Under the pieces are notes generated by a model. It ran no database searches and was not told where the DNA came from. It saw only the letters and a program-made list of their open reading frames with translations. Shown in pieces: positions 1 to 8,513 of a DNA stretch of 64,000 nt; within the stretch, counting starts at the first letter, position 1, and each line of letters starts with the position of its first letter. A program made the position numbers and the translations under genes. Location of the stretch: the NCBI GenBank assembly GCA_003990705.1, contig AP018318.1, positions 5,567,001-5,631,000 on the forward strand, written 5' to 3'. The stretch comes from Nostoc sp. HK-01 (GTDB lineage Bacteria; Cyanobacteriota; Cyanobacteriia; Cyanobacteriales; Nostocaceae).

Positions 1-422
1 AAAAAGCTATAGAAATAGCTCAAGAATTTCGGTGGAAAAGTAAAGATGCTATTAGTAATGTTTTTGCTGATTTAATTTCCTTAGTAGCGTTTGCAGTAGT
101 AGTAGTTAATGGGAAGAAAGAAATTGCGGCTATTAAGTCGTTTATAGATGAAATTATCTTTGGTTTGAGCGATAGTGCCAAAGCCTTTGTAATTATTTTG
201 TTCACCGATATATTTGTCGGTTTCCACTCACCGCACGGTTGGGAAGTCATTCTTGAAGGTTTAGCCGAGCATCTTGGTGTAGCAGCAAATGAAAGTTTAA
301 TATTTCTATTTATTGCTACATTTCCGGTGATTTTAGATACAGTTGTTAAATATTGGATATTCCGTTACCTCAGCCGCTTATCACCTTCAGCACTAGCTAC
401 ATACAAAGAAATAAACGAGTAG
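1..422 (+). CDS. pxcA: Proton extrusion protein PxcA/CemA family, 3' end only
   Basis: The frame beginning at base 3 is open from the window edge to the TAG at 420-422, so this is the C-terminal 139 residues of a longer protein. The PxcA/PcxA/CemA family consists of membrane proteins needed for light-induced proton extrusion and inorganic carbon uptake. The family signature is visible as [11 protein letters not shown], followed by a hydrophobic segment [18 protein letters not shown] near the end and a [13 protein letters not shown] tail. Two further hydrophobic stretches lie upstream ([12 protein letters not shown] and [12 protein letters not shown]). The in-frame ATG at 165 lies inside the conserved domain and is not a credible start. 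The N-terminal half is outside the window. Assignment rests on recalled family signature residues. Confidence 0.85.
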   Translation, partial: KAIEIAQEFRWKSKDAISNVFADLISLVAFAVVVVNGKKEIAAIKSFIDEIIFGLSDSAKAFVIILFTDIFVGFHSPHGWEVILEGLAEHLGVAANESLIFLFIATFPVILDTVVKYWIFRYLSRLSPSALATYKEINE

Positions 423-425
423 CAA

Positions 426-608
426 TCACTCTCCTTCTTCTGTTGACTGAACATGACCGCTAATAATCGTTTGTAATAAATTTTTGATAAACCAGAAAGT
501 TGCTGATACTAACAACACAATCATTAAACTAGCAAGGGCAGCAAAAGGAGAAACAATCAATAAAATTAACATTGCAAAAATCACGCTAGTAATTAATGTT
601 TTATTCAT
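426..608 (-). CDS. Small hypothetical membrane protein (60 aa)
   Basis: A 60-residue ORF convergent with pxcA, with only 3 bases between the two stop codons. Residues about 5-45 are almost entirely hydrophobic and could form one long or two short membrane helices. The last 12 residues are polar and acidic (SGHVQSTEEGE). The ATG is preceded by AGGTAC about 8 bases upstream, a weak ribosome site. I recognise no family. It could be a real small inner-membrane protein or a chance ORF; the membrane character and the tight convergent packing favour a real gene. Confidence 0.4.
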   Translation of the reverse strand: MNKTLITSVIFAMLILLIVSPFAALASLMIVLLVSATFWFIKNLLQTIISGHVQSTEEGE

Positions 609-743
609 ATCTTTGTACCTGTTGTAGTCTCTGATTTTAGATTAACTAGGAACAGGACTAATAGTCATATATCTAAAAGTAGGCATTTGGATTAAGCTAA
701 AGTTTACTCAATCAGTTCACCATTACGGCCTATTCAATTTGAT

Positions 744-1499
744 ATGAGTCTTTTTTGCCTAGTTCACGGTGCATTTCAAGGCACTTGGTGTTGGGAATTG
801 CTCACTCCCTACTTAGAAGCACAGGGTCATACAACCCTAGCAATGGATTTGCCAATTGAAAATGCTTCTACTACTTTGTCTCAATTTGCAGATGCAGTTA
901 TTCAAGTGTTGCCCAAAACTGATGATGATATTGTCCTAGTTGGTCACTCAATGGCTGGTACTATAATTCCTCTGGTTGCAGAAACTGTAAAAGTGCGTCA
1001 ACTAGTTTTTGTTGCTGCACTGCTTCCGTATCCAGGAATTAGTATTCTTGACCAATTTGCTCATCAACTTGATTCAAAGACACTTCAATCGTTGAATTAC
1101 CAGGCAAAAGACTCAAGCAAACTCGAACAGTTCTACGATGAGCCTGGAATGTATGAACCAGATTCTGTGGGTAAAGATTATTCAGACGCAGCCGTGTTAA
1201 GGCAATTTTTCTATCATGATTGTCCACCGGATGTAGCACAGTGGGCGATCGCAAAAAGTCGCTTGCAACTATCTCTGGCTTATATGTTTGAAACGAATCC
1301 TTTAAAAGCTATACCTACAGTTGTGCGTAAATATATTGTTGGTACCAATGACCGAATCATATCTCCTGCATGGTCACGTTACGCTGCACGCAAGCGCTTG
1401 GGAGTTGATGCTATTGAGTTAGCTTCTGGACATTGCCCGCATTTGTCTTGTCCTGAGTTGCTGGCTTCGGTATTATTGCAGGGGACAGGTGATAGGTGA
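744..1499 (+). CDS. Alpha/beta hydrolase (methylesterase/hydroxynitrile lyase-like)
   Basis: Predicted soluble alpha/beta-hydrolase of 251 residues. It opens with the oxyanion-hole strand FCLVHGAFQGTWCW. The nucleophile elbow is VGHSMAGT with the catalytic serine at about residue 69. An acid residue is at about 203 (VGTNDRIISP) and the catalytic histidine at about 230 (ASGHCPHLS). The layout matches the small esterase group that includes plant salicylate/jasmonate methylesterases and hydroxynitrile lyases. Substrate unknown. Monocistronic on the plus strand, convergent with ndhD, with a repeat element between them. Confidence 0.8.
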   Translation: MSLFCLVHGAFQGTWCWELLTPYLEAQGHTTLAMDLPIENASTTLSQFADAVIQVLPKTDDDIVLVGHSMAGTIIPLVAETVKVRQLVFVAALLPYPGISILDQFAHQLDSKTLQSLNYQAKDSSKLEQFYDEPGMYEPDSVGKDYSDAAVLRQFFYHDCPPDVAQWAIAKSRLQLSLAYMFETNPLKAIPTVVRKYIVGTNDRIISPAWSRYAARKRLGVDAIELASGHCPHLSCPELLASVLLQGTGDR

Positions 1500-1524
1500 C
1501 AGAATTAAAAGACAATAAATTTAG

Positions 1525-1606
1525 GGGTGTAAGTGAGCAAAACCCTTAAGGCATATACCCTTACACCCGATCTCAATAATTAACCTTGATGCGTAAGTGC
1601 CTGTTA
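1525..1606. repeat. Dispersed repeat, copy A (GGGTGTAAGTG...GCGTAAGT)
   Basis: Contains GGGTGTAAGTG, then CAAAACCCTTA, then TACCCTTACACCC (an inverted match to its start) and ends with GCGTAAGTGCCTGTTA. A related copy lies at 21355-21438 with the same block order, and the GGACTTACGCA end recurs in the element at 14867-14972. Both this copy and the 21.4-kb copy sit immediately 3' of a minus-strand gene; here the end overlaps the ndhD stop codon. The inverted GGGTGTAAG/CTTACACCC arms could form a transcript hairpin. Confidence 0.55.
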
Positions 1607-3301
1607 TTTAATTATTCCTAAAACAGGTGCTGTTTCAGGCTGGGCAATTTGGGGCGCAAATAATCCCTTGGCGTATATTTGAGGATTGGCTTGGGCAAAT
1701 TGAATATATGATTGGCGTACTTGAGTGTTGACAGCCACAGTTTTCACATCGTACATTTGCGTAGCCAATTTGGGATAGAAACCAAAGCCAATAATCAACA
1801 CCAAGAAACAAGCAGCGATAAATATTTCCCGCGGTTGAGCATCTCGATAGACGGCTTCGCTGGGTAGGAGACAGTCTGTACCGAAGCAAACTGTTCCTTC
1901 ATCTTCTTGATTTTCTAAAGAAGCATTGTTGATATCACAGGTGAGTTCTGCACCAGTACCGTAAAATACCTGTCTCAACATCGAAAGCAGATAAATGGGG
2001 GTAAGAATAACTCCCACGGCGGCTAAGAAAACCATGACGGTGCAGAATGTGGAACTGTAGATGTCGCTGGTGGTAATGCCTACAAATACTTGTAGTTCGC
2101 TCACAAAGCCACTCATTCCAGGAAGAGCCAGTGATGCCATTGCGCCAGCGGTGAATAAAGCAAAGACTTTTGGCATGACTTGGCCAATACCGCCCATGCT
2201 TGCCATTGCCATTGTATGGGTGCGATCGTAAGTCACACCTGCTAAGAAGAATAATACTGCGGCAATTAAACCGTGAGAAAGCATTTGCAGCATCGCTCCA
2301 CTGACACCGACATCGGTGAAGGAGGCAATTCCCAGCAGTACAAAGCCCATGTGGGAAATAGACGAATAAGCCAGACGGCGCTTCATGTTTGTCTGAGCAA
2401 AGGAGTTTAATGCACCATAAATAATATTGATTACGCCGAGAGTTGCTAGGAGTGGTGCAAAGTAAACATGGGCATCAGATAACAATTCTAAATTGAGGCG
2501 AATTAACCCATATCCGCCCATTTTGAGCAGTACACCGGCTAAAAGCATGGATACGGGGGCAGATGCTTCACCGTGGGCATCGGGCAACCATGTATGCAAA
2601 GGAAATATAGCTAATTTGACACCAAAGGCAATTAATAGTCCTGCATACAACCACAGTTCTAAAGCCAAAGGATAATTCTTAGCACCAAGTTCGACTATAT
2701 CGAAGGTTGTATTATCGCCATAGAGTGCCATTCCCAGCCCAGCTATGAGAATAAAAATAGAAGCTGCGGCGGTGTAAAGTAAGAATTTGGTCGCGGCGTA
2801 GCGGCGTTTTTGACCACCCCAAATGGAGACAAGCAGGTAAACAGGAACCAGTTCTAGTTCCCACATAATGAAGAACAATAATAAGTCTTGGGCGACGAAC
2901 ACGCCAATTTGGGCGCTATATAACAGCAACATCAAGAAATAAAACAAGCGTGGCTTGAGGTTAACTTGCCAGGCTGCAAATATCGAAAGTGTCGTGACTA
3001 GCCCTGCCAGTAGCACTAATGGCGCAGATATTCCATCGACTGAAACTGCCCAACTCAGACCTAACTGAGGCAACCAGGCATATTTCTCCACGAGTTGAAA
3101 AGTTGCATTGCTGGCATCGTAATGCTGCCAAAAAGCGTAGCACATCAAGATAAAGTCTGCGATCGCCACACCTAGGGCATACCATCGCACAAGCTTGCCG
3201 TCTTTATCAGGCAGCACAGGGATGAGTATAGAAGCCACAAGTGGCAACATAATAATCGTAGTTAGCCAAGGAAATCCATCCGCTATCATGGCAGTAAGCA
3301 A
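1604..3301 (-). CDS. ndhD: NAD(P)H-quinone oxidoreductase subunit 4 (NdhD)
   Basis: A 565-residue polytopic membrane protein, the antiporter-like proton-pumping subunit of cyanobacterial NDH-1. It belongs to the proton_antipo_M family. Visible signatures are [20 protein letters not shown], which carries the conserved membrane glutamate, and [23 protein letters not shown] with the conserved lysine and histidines. [24 protein letters not shown] is also present. The hydrophilic insert [18 protein letters not shown] before the last helices is typical of NdhD1/NdhD2, the forms of the respiratory and cyclic-flow complex. Length agrees with the family. No other ndh gene is adjacent. D1 and D2 types cannot be separated by eye. 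Confidence 0.92.
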   Translation of the reverse strand: MLTAMIADGFPWLTTIIMLPLVASILIPVLPDKDGKLVRWYALGVAIADFILMCYAFWQHYDASNATFQLVEKYAWLPQLGLSWAVSVDGISAPLVLLAGLVTTLSIFAAWQVNLKPRLFYFLMLLLYSAQIGVFVAQDLLLFFIMWELELVPVYLLVSIWGGQKRRYAATKFLLYTAAASIFILIAGLGMALYGDNTTFDIVELGAKNYPLALELWLYAGLLIAFGVKLAIFPLHTWLPDAHGEASAPVSMLLAGVLLKMGGYGLIRLNLELLSDAHVYFAPLLATLGVINIIYGALNSFAQTNMKRRLAYSSISHMGFVLLGIASFTDVGVSGAMLQMLSHGLIAAVLFFLAGVTYDRTHTMAMASMGGIGQVMPKVFALFTAGAMASLALPGMSGFVSELQVFVGITTSDIYSSTFCTVMVFLAAVGVILTPIYLLSMLRQVFYGTGAELTCDINNASLENQEDEGTVCFGTDCLLPSEAVYRDAQPREIFIAACFLVLIIGFGFYPKLATQMYDVKTVAVNTQVRQSYIQFAQANPQIYAKGLFAPQIAQPETAPVLGIIK

Positions 3302-3488
3302 AAATACTTATGTGTGTGAATGAGATTATTATATGCAATTTTGTTATATTTTCTTCATAAATCTTTACCCATAATAGGTATAGAAGGAATTGATTCTATC
3401 AATGGCTAAATAAGGGCAAAGTTGTTCGATAATAGCTAAAAACTAGATTTATTTAAGTGAAGCTCATTAGTGCTGCTGTTTTGCCTAA

Positions 3489-3995
3489 TTAAAGTCTCAA
3501 TTCCATAAAAATCCAGTTGGCTCGGTATTCTGGAGGCACTTCCAGTTTGGCAAAATATGGTTCGATATCTTGAAAACCGAGTGAATGATAGAGTGCTTGC
3601 GCTTCCTTCGTAAAAGGAGCCGTATCTAAGCGTAGTTTAGAATAACCAATATTGGCAGCTTCATAGATGATATTTTCTAATAAAGCTTTACCGATACCTT
3701 TTCCCCGAAATTTTGGCTTGACATACATCCTTTTTATTTCACCAATTCCCTCATCAATTCTGCGTAAGCCAACACAACCAACGATTTTGCCTTTATATCT
3801 GGCTAAAAGTAAGCGTCCTACTGGTGGCATAAATTCATCTAGTTGAGTAAGAGATTCCTCTAAATAAGCATTAACATCAAAACTTAGCTGAAATTCCTGG
3901 CTCCACATCAAGTTTATCCAGCTAAAATATTCAAAAAACAAATTTTGCAGATGAGTTTTATCTTGTTCGTTCTCAAAATGAATAATTTTTAGCAA
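3489..3995 (-). CDS. GNAT family N-acetyltransferase
   Basis: A 168-residue protein with the acetyl-CoA binding signature of GNAT enzymes at about residues 88-110: IKRMYVKPKFRGKGIGKALL, matching the R/Q-x-x-G-x-G/A pattern as RGKGIG. It ends with the usual LYHSLGFQDIEPY block. The start is a TTG at 3995, supported by AAAGGAA about 8 bases upstream; the next ATG would remove about 29 residues. The acceptor is not predictable. It is divergent from the 2-oxoglutarate oxygenase, 74 bases apart, so a shared control region is possible. Confidence 0.85.
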   Translation of the reverse strand: MLKIIHFENEQDKTHLQNLFFEYFSWINLMWSQEFQLSFDVNAYLEESLTQLDEFMPPVGRLLLARYKGKIVGCVGLRRIDEGIGEIKRMYVKPKFRGKGIGKALLENIIYEAANIGYSKLRLDTAPFTKEAQALYHSLGFQDIEPYFAKLEVPPEYRANWIFMELRL

Positions 3996-4069
3996 AATAA
4001 ATTCCTTTTTTTAATTAATTTTGTAAACTTGAGCAATTATTGTGAAAAAATCTCAATTTAATATTTCTA

Positions 4070-4969
4070 ATGTTGAAAATTCCCATTATTGATTTAGCTA
4101 CTTTTAGAAAAAGTGATATCAAATCTCAACAAGCTATAGCCAAAGAAATTTATGATGCTTGTCATAAAATTGGTTTTATGTATTTACGAAATTCTGGGAT
4201 ATCAAAAGATTTGATTGCCCAAGTATTCTGTCATAGTAAATCATTGTTTAATTTATCTTTAGCGGCTAAACAAAAATTGGCTTGGAAAAATGAATTGAGT
4301 AACATCGGGTATGTAGGTATTGAAAGAGAACGTCTTGACCCTAATCAACCAGGAGATTTAAAAGAAGCATTTAATTTCAACAAAGCAGAATTATTGACTC
4401 TACAACCTCCAGCAAATGAGCCTGAAATTTTTGTCTTTTATCAAGCTTGTACAGAACTAGCAAATAAAATTTTGCAAGCATTTGCTTTAGCCTTAGAATT
4501 ACCAGAATATTTTTTTACTATTAGACATAATCAACAAAATCATACCTTGCGACTGCTACATTATCCCCCTTTACAAACACCGCCTAAACCTGGACAAGTA
4601 CGTGCTGGTGAGCATTCTGATTATGGCAGTATTACCTTGCTTTTCCAAGACAATGTAGGTGGTTTGGAAGTGCAAACAACTGCGGGGGAGTGGATTGCTG
4701 CGCCGACAATTCCTGATACAGTGATTGTGAATACTGGCGATTTGATGCAGCGTTGGACAAATGATGTGTTTTGTTCAACCAAGCATCGGGTAATGATTCC
4801 TCACGATCAGCAGTTGGAGCGATCGCGTTATTCTATAGCTTTTTTCTGTCATCCTAATGATGATACAGAAATTGCTTGTCTAGAAACTTGCCAAAAAGAA
4901 CGTGCGCCTATTTATCCTCCCATTCTGGCGGGAGAATATCTTTTGAGTCGTCTACAAGCAACATATTGA
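4070..4969 (+). CDS. 2-oxoglutarate/Fe(II)-dependent oxygenase, isopenicillin N synthase family
   Basis: A 299-residue DIOX_N plus 2OG-FeII_Oxy protein. Iron ligands are visible as H182 and D184 (GEHSDYGSIT) and H239 (STKHRVMIP). The 2-oxoglutarate-binding pair is R253 and S255 (SRYSIAFF). The N-terminal PIIDLATF and GFMYLRNSGI are typical of the family. The stop codon TGA is followed directly by the ATG of an FAD oxidase, so the two genes are very probably co-transcribed and translationally coupled. A joint oxidative step on an amino-acid-like or secondary metabolite substrate is an inference only. Confidence 0.88.
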   Translation: MLKIPIIDLATFRKSDIKSQQAIAKEIYDACHKIGFMYLRNSGISKDLIAQVFCHSKSLFNLSLAAKQKLAWKNELSNIGYVGIERERLDPNQPGDLKEAFNFNKAELLTLQPPANEPEIFVFYQACTELANKILQAFALALELPEYFFTIRHNQQNHTLRLLHYPPLQTPPKPGQVRAGEHSDYGSITLLFQDNVGGLEVQTTAGEWIAAPTIPDTVIVNTGDLMQRWTNDVFCSTKHRVMIPHDQQLERSRYSIAFFCHPNDDTEIACLETCQKERAPIYPPILAGEYLLSRLQATY

Positions 4970-6112
4970 ATGAAAACCTACGACTGGATTGTAGTTGGTG
5001 GCGGAATTACAGGTGCTACACTTGCTTATGAATTTGTCAAAGTCGGCTGGAGTGTACTTTTATTAGAACAACACGCCACACCAGACAATGCAACTCGATA
5101 TAGTTATGGTGGATTAGCTTATTGGTCGGGGACAACACCACTCACTCGTCAATTATGCCAAGAAGCGATCGCCCGTTACCAAGTTCTGTCTCAAGAATTA
5201 GATGCTGATATTGAGTTGCGAGAATTAGATTTATTACTGACGATTTCCGCCGATAGCAACCCAGAAGCAGCAGCTAGTGTTTATGCTAAATGTGCAGTTC
5301 CGCCGCGGTTACTGAGTTTACAAGCAGCTTGTGAGTTAGAACCACTATTAAATCGGGAAGTTATTTCCGGTGCGTTAACTGTCAAACATGGCCATATTCA
5401 TCCCCAAAAAACCGCACAAGCTTATATTCAAGCATTTTTACGTGCTGGGGGGGAAATGCAGATTAGTCAGGTTTTGCAAATTCTCAGCGGTGGTGTTCAA
5501 ACGCATACCGAAAATTACCACAGTGCTAATGTTGTGATTTGTGCTGGTGGACTTAGCAGACAATTACTCAAGTCAGCCGGGGTTTCTATTAAGGTGTATT
5601 TTACTCACGCCGAAATGATCGAAATTCCGCCTGTAGATTTGCAGTTAAATACTTTAGTAATGCCCGCTAATTTGCAAAGATTTGAATTAGAATCAGTATC
5701 TCTTCAAGTTGATGAATTGTGGGATGATTTAGGAAATGAATTAGTCTCACCAATATTAGATGTAGGTGCAGTTCAATTTTTAGATGGTAGCTTACGCTTA
5801 GGTCAAATTAGTCGAGCGTTAACAAATCCTCATGCACAGGTAAACTCAGAAGACAGCGAACAATGGTTACGAAATAGTATTTTATCAGTGTTACCAACTT
5901 TGGGTAATTTACCTGGAACTTGGCATCATTGTTTAGTGGCGTTTAGTAATAATCGACTACCTGTAATTAGTGCTGTTCCAGAGATTGATGGTGTGCATAT
6001 TTTTTCAGGATTTAGCAATCCTCTGGTTTTTGTACCACCTTTAGCACAACGTTTTGCTAATTTTGTTACTGGTACGGAAGATGAAATTATTACGGGAATT
6101 ATGCAGGTTTAA
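4970..6112 (+). CDS. FAD-dependent oxidoreductase (D-amino-acid oxidase/glycine oxidase family)
   Basis: A 380-residue DAO-family flavoprotein. The dinucleotide-binding motif is at the N-terminus (WIVVGGGITGATLAYEFV, GxGxxG), followed by the acidic LLLEQ strand end. A second FAD contact NVVICAGGLSRQLL lies near residue 190. The C-terminus GVHIFSGFSNPLVFVPPLAQ matches the family end block with changes. It begins at the base after the stop of the oxygenase gene, with no own ribosome site apparent, so translation is probably coupled. Substrate unknown. The expected product of this chemistry would be an imine or oxo acid plus hydrogen peroxide. Confidence 0.83.
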   Translation: MKTYDWIVVGGGITGATLAYEFVKVGWSVLLLEQHATPDNATRYSYGGLAYWSGTTPLTRQLCQEAIARYQVLSQELDADIELRELDLLLTISADSNPEAAASVYAKCAVPPRLLSLQAACELEPLLNREVISGALTVKHGHIHPQKTAQAYIQAFLRAGGEMQISQVLQILSGGVQTHTENYHSANVVICAGGLSRQLLKSAGVSIKVYFTHAEMIEIPPVDLQLNTLVMPANLQRFELESVSLQVDELWDDLGNELVSPILDVGAVQFLDGSLRLGQISRALTNPHAQVNSEDSEQWLRNSILSVLPTLGNLPGTWHHCLVAFSNNRLPVISAVPEIDGVHIFSGFSNPLVFVPPLAQRFANFVTGTEDEIITGIMQV

Positions 6113-6127
6113 TTAGGTTTTTTTCAA

Positions 6128-6212
6128 CGCAAAGGTGAGGCAGCGCGGTGGACGGGTTTCCCGGCATAAAGCGACTGCCGTCGCGGAGTGAGCGCGGAGT
6201 TACGCTGAGGTT
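6128..6212. repeat. Nostoc-type GC-rich dispersed palindromic repeat
   Basis: A block (GCAGCGCGGTGGACGGGTTT then CCCGGCATAAAGCGACTGCCGTCGCGG) sits inside a CGCAAAGGTG...GCGCGGAGTTACGC tract. Fragments of the second tract type recur at about 17516-17532, 41600-41636, 42391-42420 and 47450-47490. Its base composition is far more GC-rich than the flanks. It lies between two convergent genes. Such mobile palindromes are common in Nostoc genomes; this assignment is by recalled pattern. Confidence 0.5.
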
Positions 6213-6346
6213 TTTTTCGTTAGGTTATGAGGTATAGCTTTAGCCAAGGTAGTTAGGACATCGGTAAGCGATAAAAATTAGATGATAAAAGACTTTTAAC
6301 TTTGTCACCTGTCACCTCTAACCTGTACCCTGCTATATATGAATGT

Positions 6347-7078
6347 TTAAAGATTATTGATGTGATTTTGAGGGAATCTAATTTCTTTAATTTCGAGATT
6401 GGTGGTGTCTGTGGCGATGATTTCGGCAGCTTCTTGTAAAAGTTGCTGCTGTTCTTGTTGGAGTGTTTCTAAAAGACAAGAAATTTCTGCTAATCTTTGC
6501 TGTTTATCTTGATAAATAGGTTGAATAGTATTTGTATTATCTATTTGATGATGATTGGTGATTTTATTAAAAGTAAAACCACCAACTTTAGCTAAGGTTA
6601 GGAATATAACTTTAATTAAAGCTTGTAATAATTTTAATGGTGCTTGCAAGATAGAAAAACTTGCTGTTGTAAATAAACGAATAATGGCGTTGATAATACT
6701 GAAAAGAATAGCGAGACTAAACAGCAAAATTACTAAACTGATAATAGGGTGATTCGCTGCCCAATTAAGTATATGAAGTAGACGCAACATCATTGGATGC
6801 TGTGTCAGCCAATCATTGATGGAAGAGGCGATCGCAGTTTCAATTGCGCCTGATGTTGTATTCTTAAACTGGTCAGCGGTTTGTAACCCTTGTCCAATCG
6901 AAGATTTAGCTTTTTCAATGGTTGTTGTAGCTGTTTCTTGCCAAGATTCGCCAACTTGTTGTAGAGAATTATTCACAGAGTTAGTCTCTTGGTTGACAAA
7001 ATCTTTGACACTTTGCCAACGTTGAGACACTTCTGACGGCAAACTGATATTGATTTGAGGTGTCATATACAATTTCAC
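6347..7078 (-). CDS. Hypothetical membrane protein overlapping the P450 gene
   Basis: A 243-residue protein of no family I recognise. Residues 1-90 are amphipathic and Gln/Ser/Thr-rich, with a helical look (VKDFVNQETNSVNNSLQQVG). Residues about 108-160 are strongly hydrophobic, with probably two membrane segments. Residues about 185-225 form a Gln/Leu-rich coiled-coil stretch. The annotated start is a GTG whose last bases overlap the P450 stop by 4 nt (GTGA). An ATG four codons later is an alternative. The overlap implies one transcript with the P450, so it may anchor or assist that enzyme, which is only an inference from position. Confidence 0.65.
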   Translation of the reverse strand: MKLYMTPQINISLPSEVSQRWQSVKDFVNQETNSVNNSLQQVGESWQETATTTIEKAKSSIGQGLQTADQFKNTTSGAIETAIASSINDWLTQHPMMLRLLHILNWAANHPIISLVILLFSLAILFSIINAIIRLFTTASFSILQAPLKLLQALIKVIFLTLAKVGGFTFNKITNHHQIDNTNTIQPIYQDKQQRLAEISCLLETLQQEQQQLLQEAAEIIATDTTNLEIKEIRFPQNHINNL

Positions 7079-8388
7079 CGGGGCTGGAATCGAACCCGCA
7101 ACCCATCTTTAGGACGATTTGTGGGAATTCGGACTGTAGCCAAACTTTGGTTAGGTAAGATTTCCCAATCATAGCTGCGTAAAAGATGGGCAGCAACAAT
7201 CTTCATTTCCATTTTGGCAAATGCCACACCAATACACACCCGCGGCCCTCCACCAAAACCAATTAAACTGAAAGGATACTGTTTGTGTTCTTGGCGCTGA
7301 GGGCTGAAACGGTCAGGATCAAAACGTTCTGGTTCAGGGTAAATTTCTGGTAGGTTTTGAGTAGTTAAAATTGAATAATATAATTGCCAACCAGCCGGGA
7401 CATAATAACCATCATATTCAAACTCTTTGACTACCCCACGAAATCCCCCTGCAACTGGTGGATGTAGTCGTTCAACTTCCCATAAAATTTGGTCTAAATA
7501 AGGCATTTTTCCCAATTGTTCTAGAGTTACAGAACCAGATGAAGTCAGTTGTAACTGTTCTTCTCTGGCGCGTTGTAAAACTTCTGGGTGGCGTGCTAAT
7601 TCGGTGGCTAACCAAGTCAACATTGCAGTGGTGGTTTCATGTCCCGCAAAGAGTAACAGCACGGCTTGGACGATAATTTCCTTTTCACTGAGGCTGTTAC
7701 CATCTTCATCCCTAGCCTGGATTAATAAACTTAAAGCATCTTTGCTGGGATTTTGCTGGCGTGCTTTCACAACCTGAGCAATGTGTTCTAAAATTTGATT
7801 ACGCGCTGCGATCGCTTTGCTAAAGGTAGTAAAAGGTAAAGGCAAAGTATTCAAAGCAAAAAAACCATTGGTGAGGTTAGTAAATAACCCACTTAAACGG
7901 ATAACTTCTTCACTGGCGCTTGTACCTAATAACAGTTGACTTGCAATATCAAAAGTCAGTTTTTTAAACTCTTCAAACCAAGTAAACTCTTGTTTATTCT
8001 CCCATTGTTTTAGGTAATTGCAGACAATTTCATCCATTGTAGTGACATAGTTTGTCAGCGCTGGCCCGTGTAAAGCTGGCATCATTAAACGGCGATTGCG
8101 GCGGTGTTCTTCGCCATCTTGTAAAAATAATGATTCACCCAACAATACTTTAAAATTTTCCGGCCAGCCTTCACGCCAAGAAAAATTTTCGATATGGCTA
8201 GAAAGGACAAACTCTACTGCTTTTGTCCCGACCATTGCAACTGTTGGTCTACCTAAAATATGAGTTTTAAAAATCGAACCATATTGTTGATAGCGTTTTT
8301 CGACAAAGTTTAAATCTGCCAAAAAAGATAGAGTTTCTCCGACAACTGGTAAACCAAAGCTTCCTGGTGGTAGTGGTAATTTGTTCAT
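7075..8388 (-). CDS. Cytochrome P450 (CYP120-like)
   Basis: A 437-residue P450 monooxygenase. The haem loop is FGGGPRVCIG with the ligand cysteine at about residue 385. The I-helix is LLFAGHETTTAML, the K-helix ExxR is EVERLHPP, and the PERF region is PEPERFDPDRF. The N-terminal proline-rich LPLPPGSFGLPVVGE is present but there is no membrane anchor, as usual for bacterial soluble forms. The overall pattern (HRRNRRLMMPALH, GYYVPAGWQLYYSI) resembles cyanobacterial CYP120, whose Synechocystis member hydroxylates retinoids. Substrate here is unknown. It overlaps the downstream membrane protein gene by 4 nt. No ferredoxin or reductase gene is adjacent. Confidence 0.9.
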   Translation of the reverse strand: MNKLPLPPGSFGLPVVGETLSFLADLNFVEKRYQQYGSIFKTHILGRPTVAMVGTKAVEFVLSSHIENFSWREGWPENFKVLLGESLFLQDGEEHRRNRRLMMPALHGPALTNYVTTMDEIVCNYLKQWENKQEFTWFEEFKKLTFDIASQLLLGTSASEEVIRLSGLFTNLTNGFFALNTLPLPFTTFSKAIAARNQILEHIAQVVKARQQNPSKDALSLLIQARDEDGNSLSEKEIIVQAVLLLFAGHETTTAMLTWLATELARHPEVLQRAREEQLQLTSSGSVTLEQLGKMPYLDQILWEVERLHPPVAGGFRGVVKEFEYDGYYVPAGWQLYYSILTTQNLPEIYPEPERFDPDRFSPQRQEHKQYPFSLIGFGGGPRVCIGVAFAKMEMKIVAAHLLRSYDWEILPNQSLATVRIPTNRPKDGLRVRFQPR

Positions 8389-8450
8389 GAGACTCGCGAT
8401 CGCACCAAATATGATTAAGTATAGCCATCCTCAATCATTCGATTTCAACA

Positions 8451-8483
8451 AGATACCCGACTTCTGTTAGAAGTCGGGTATCT
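8451..8483. repeat. Perfect 14-bp hairpin, copy 1 (AGATACCCGACTTC)
   Basis: AGATACCCGACTTC, a 5-nt loop, then GAAGTCGGGTATCT. The same hairpin with one G/T change in the arm occurs at 38978-39015. Here it lies 31 nt past the stop of the minus-strand exonuclease gene, and there just after a small ORF, so it may act as a gene-end hairpin. No long T tract follows on the minus strand. Confidence 0.75.
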
Positions 8484-8513
8484 GAACAGTAATAATTATT
8501 ACTGCTTACTCAG

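Noticed and set aside
1338-1352. TTGGTACCAA palindrome as another operator copy
   Set aside because: It lies within the conserved VGTND coding block of the hydrolase and has no N7 spacer.
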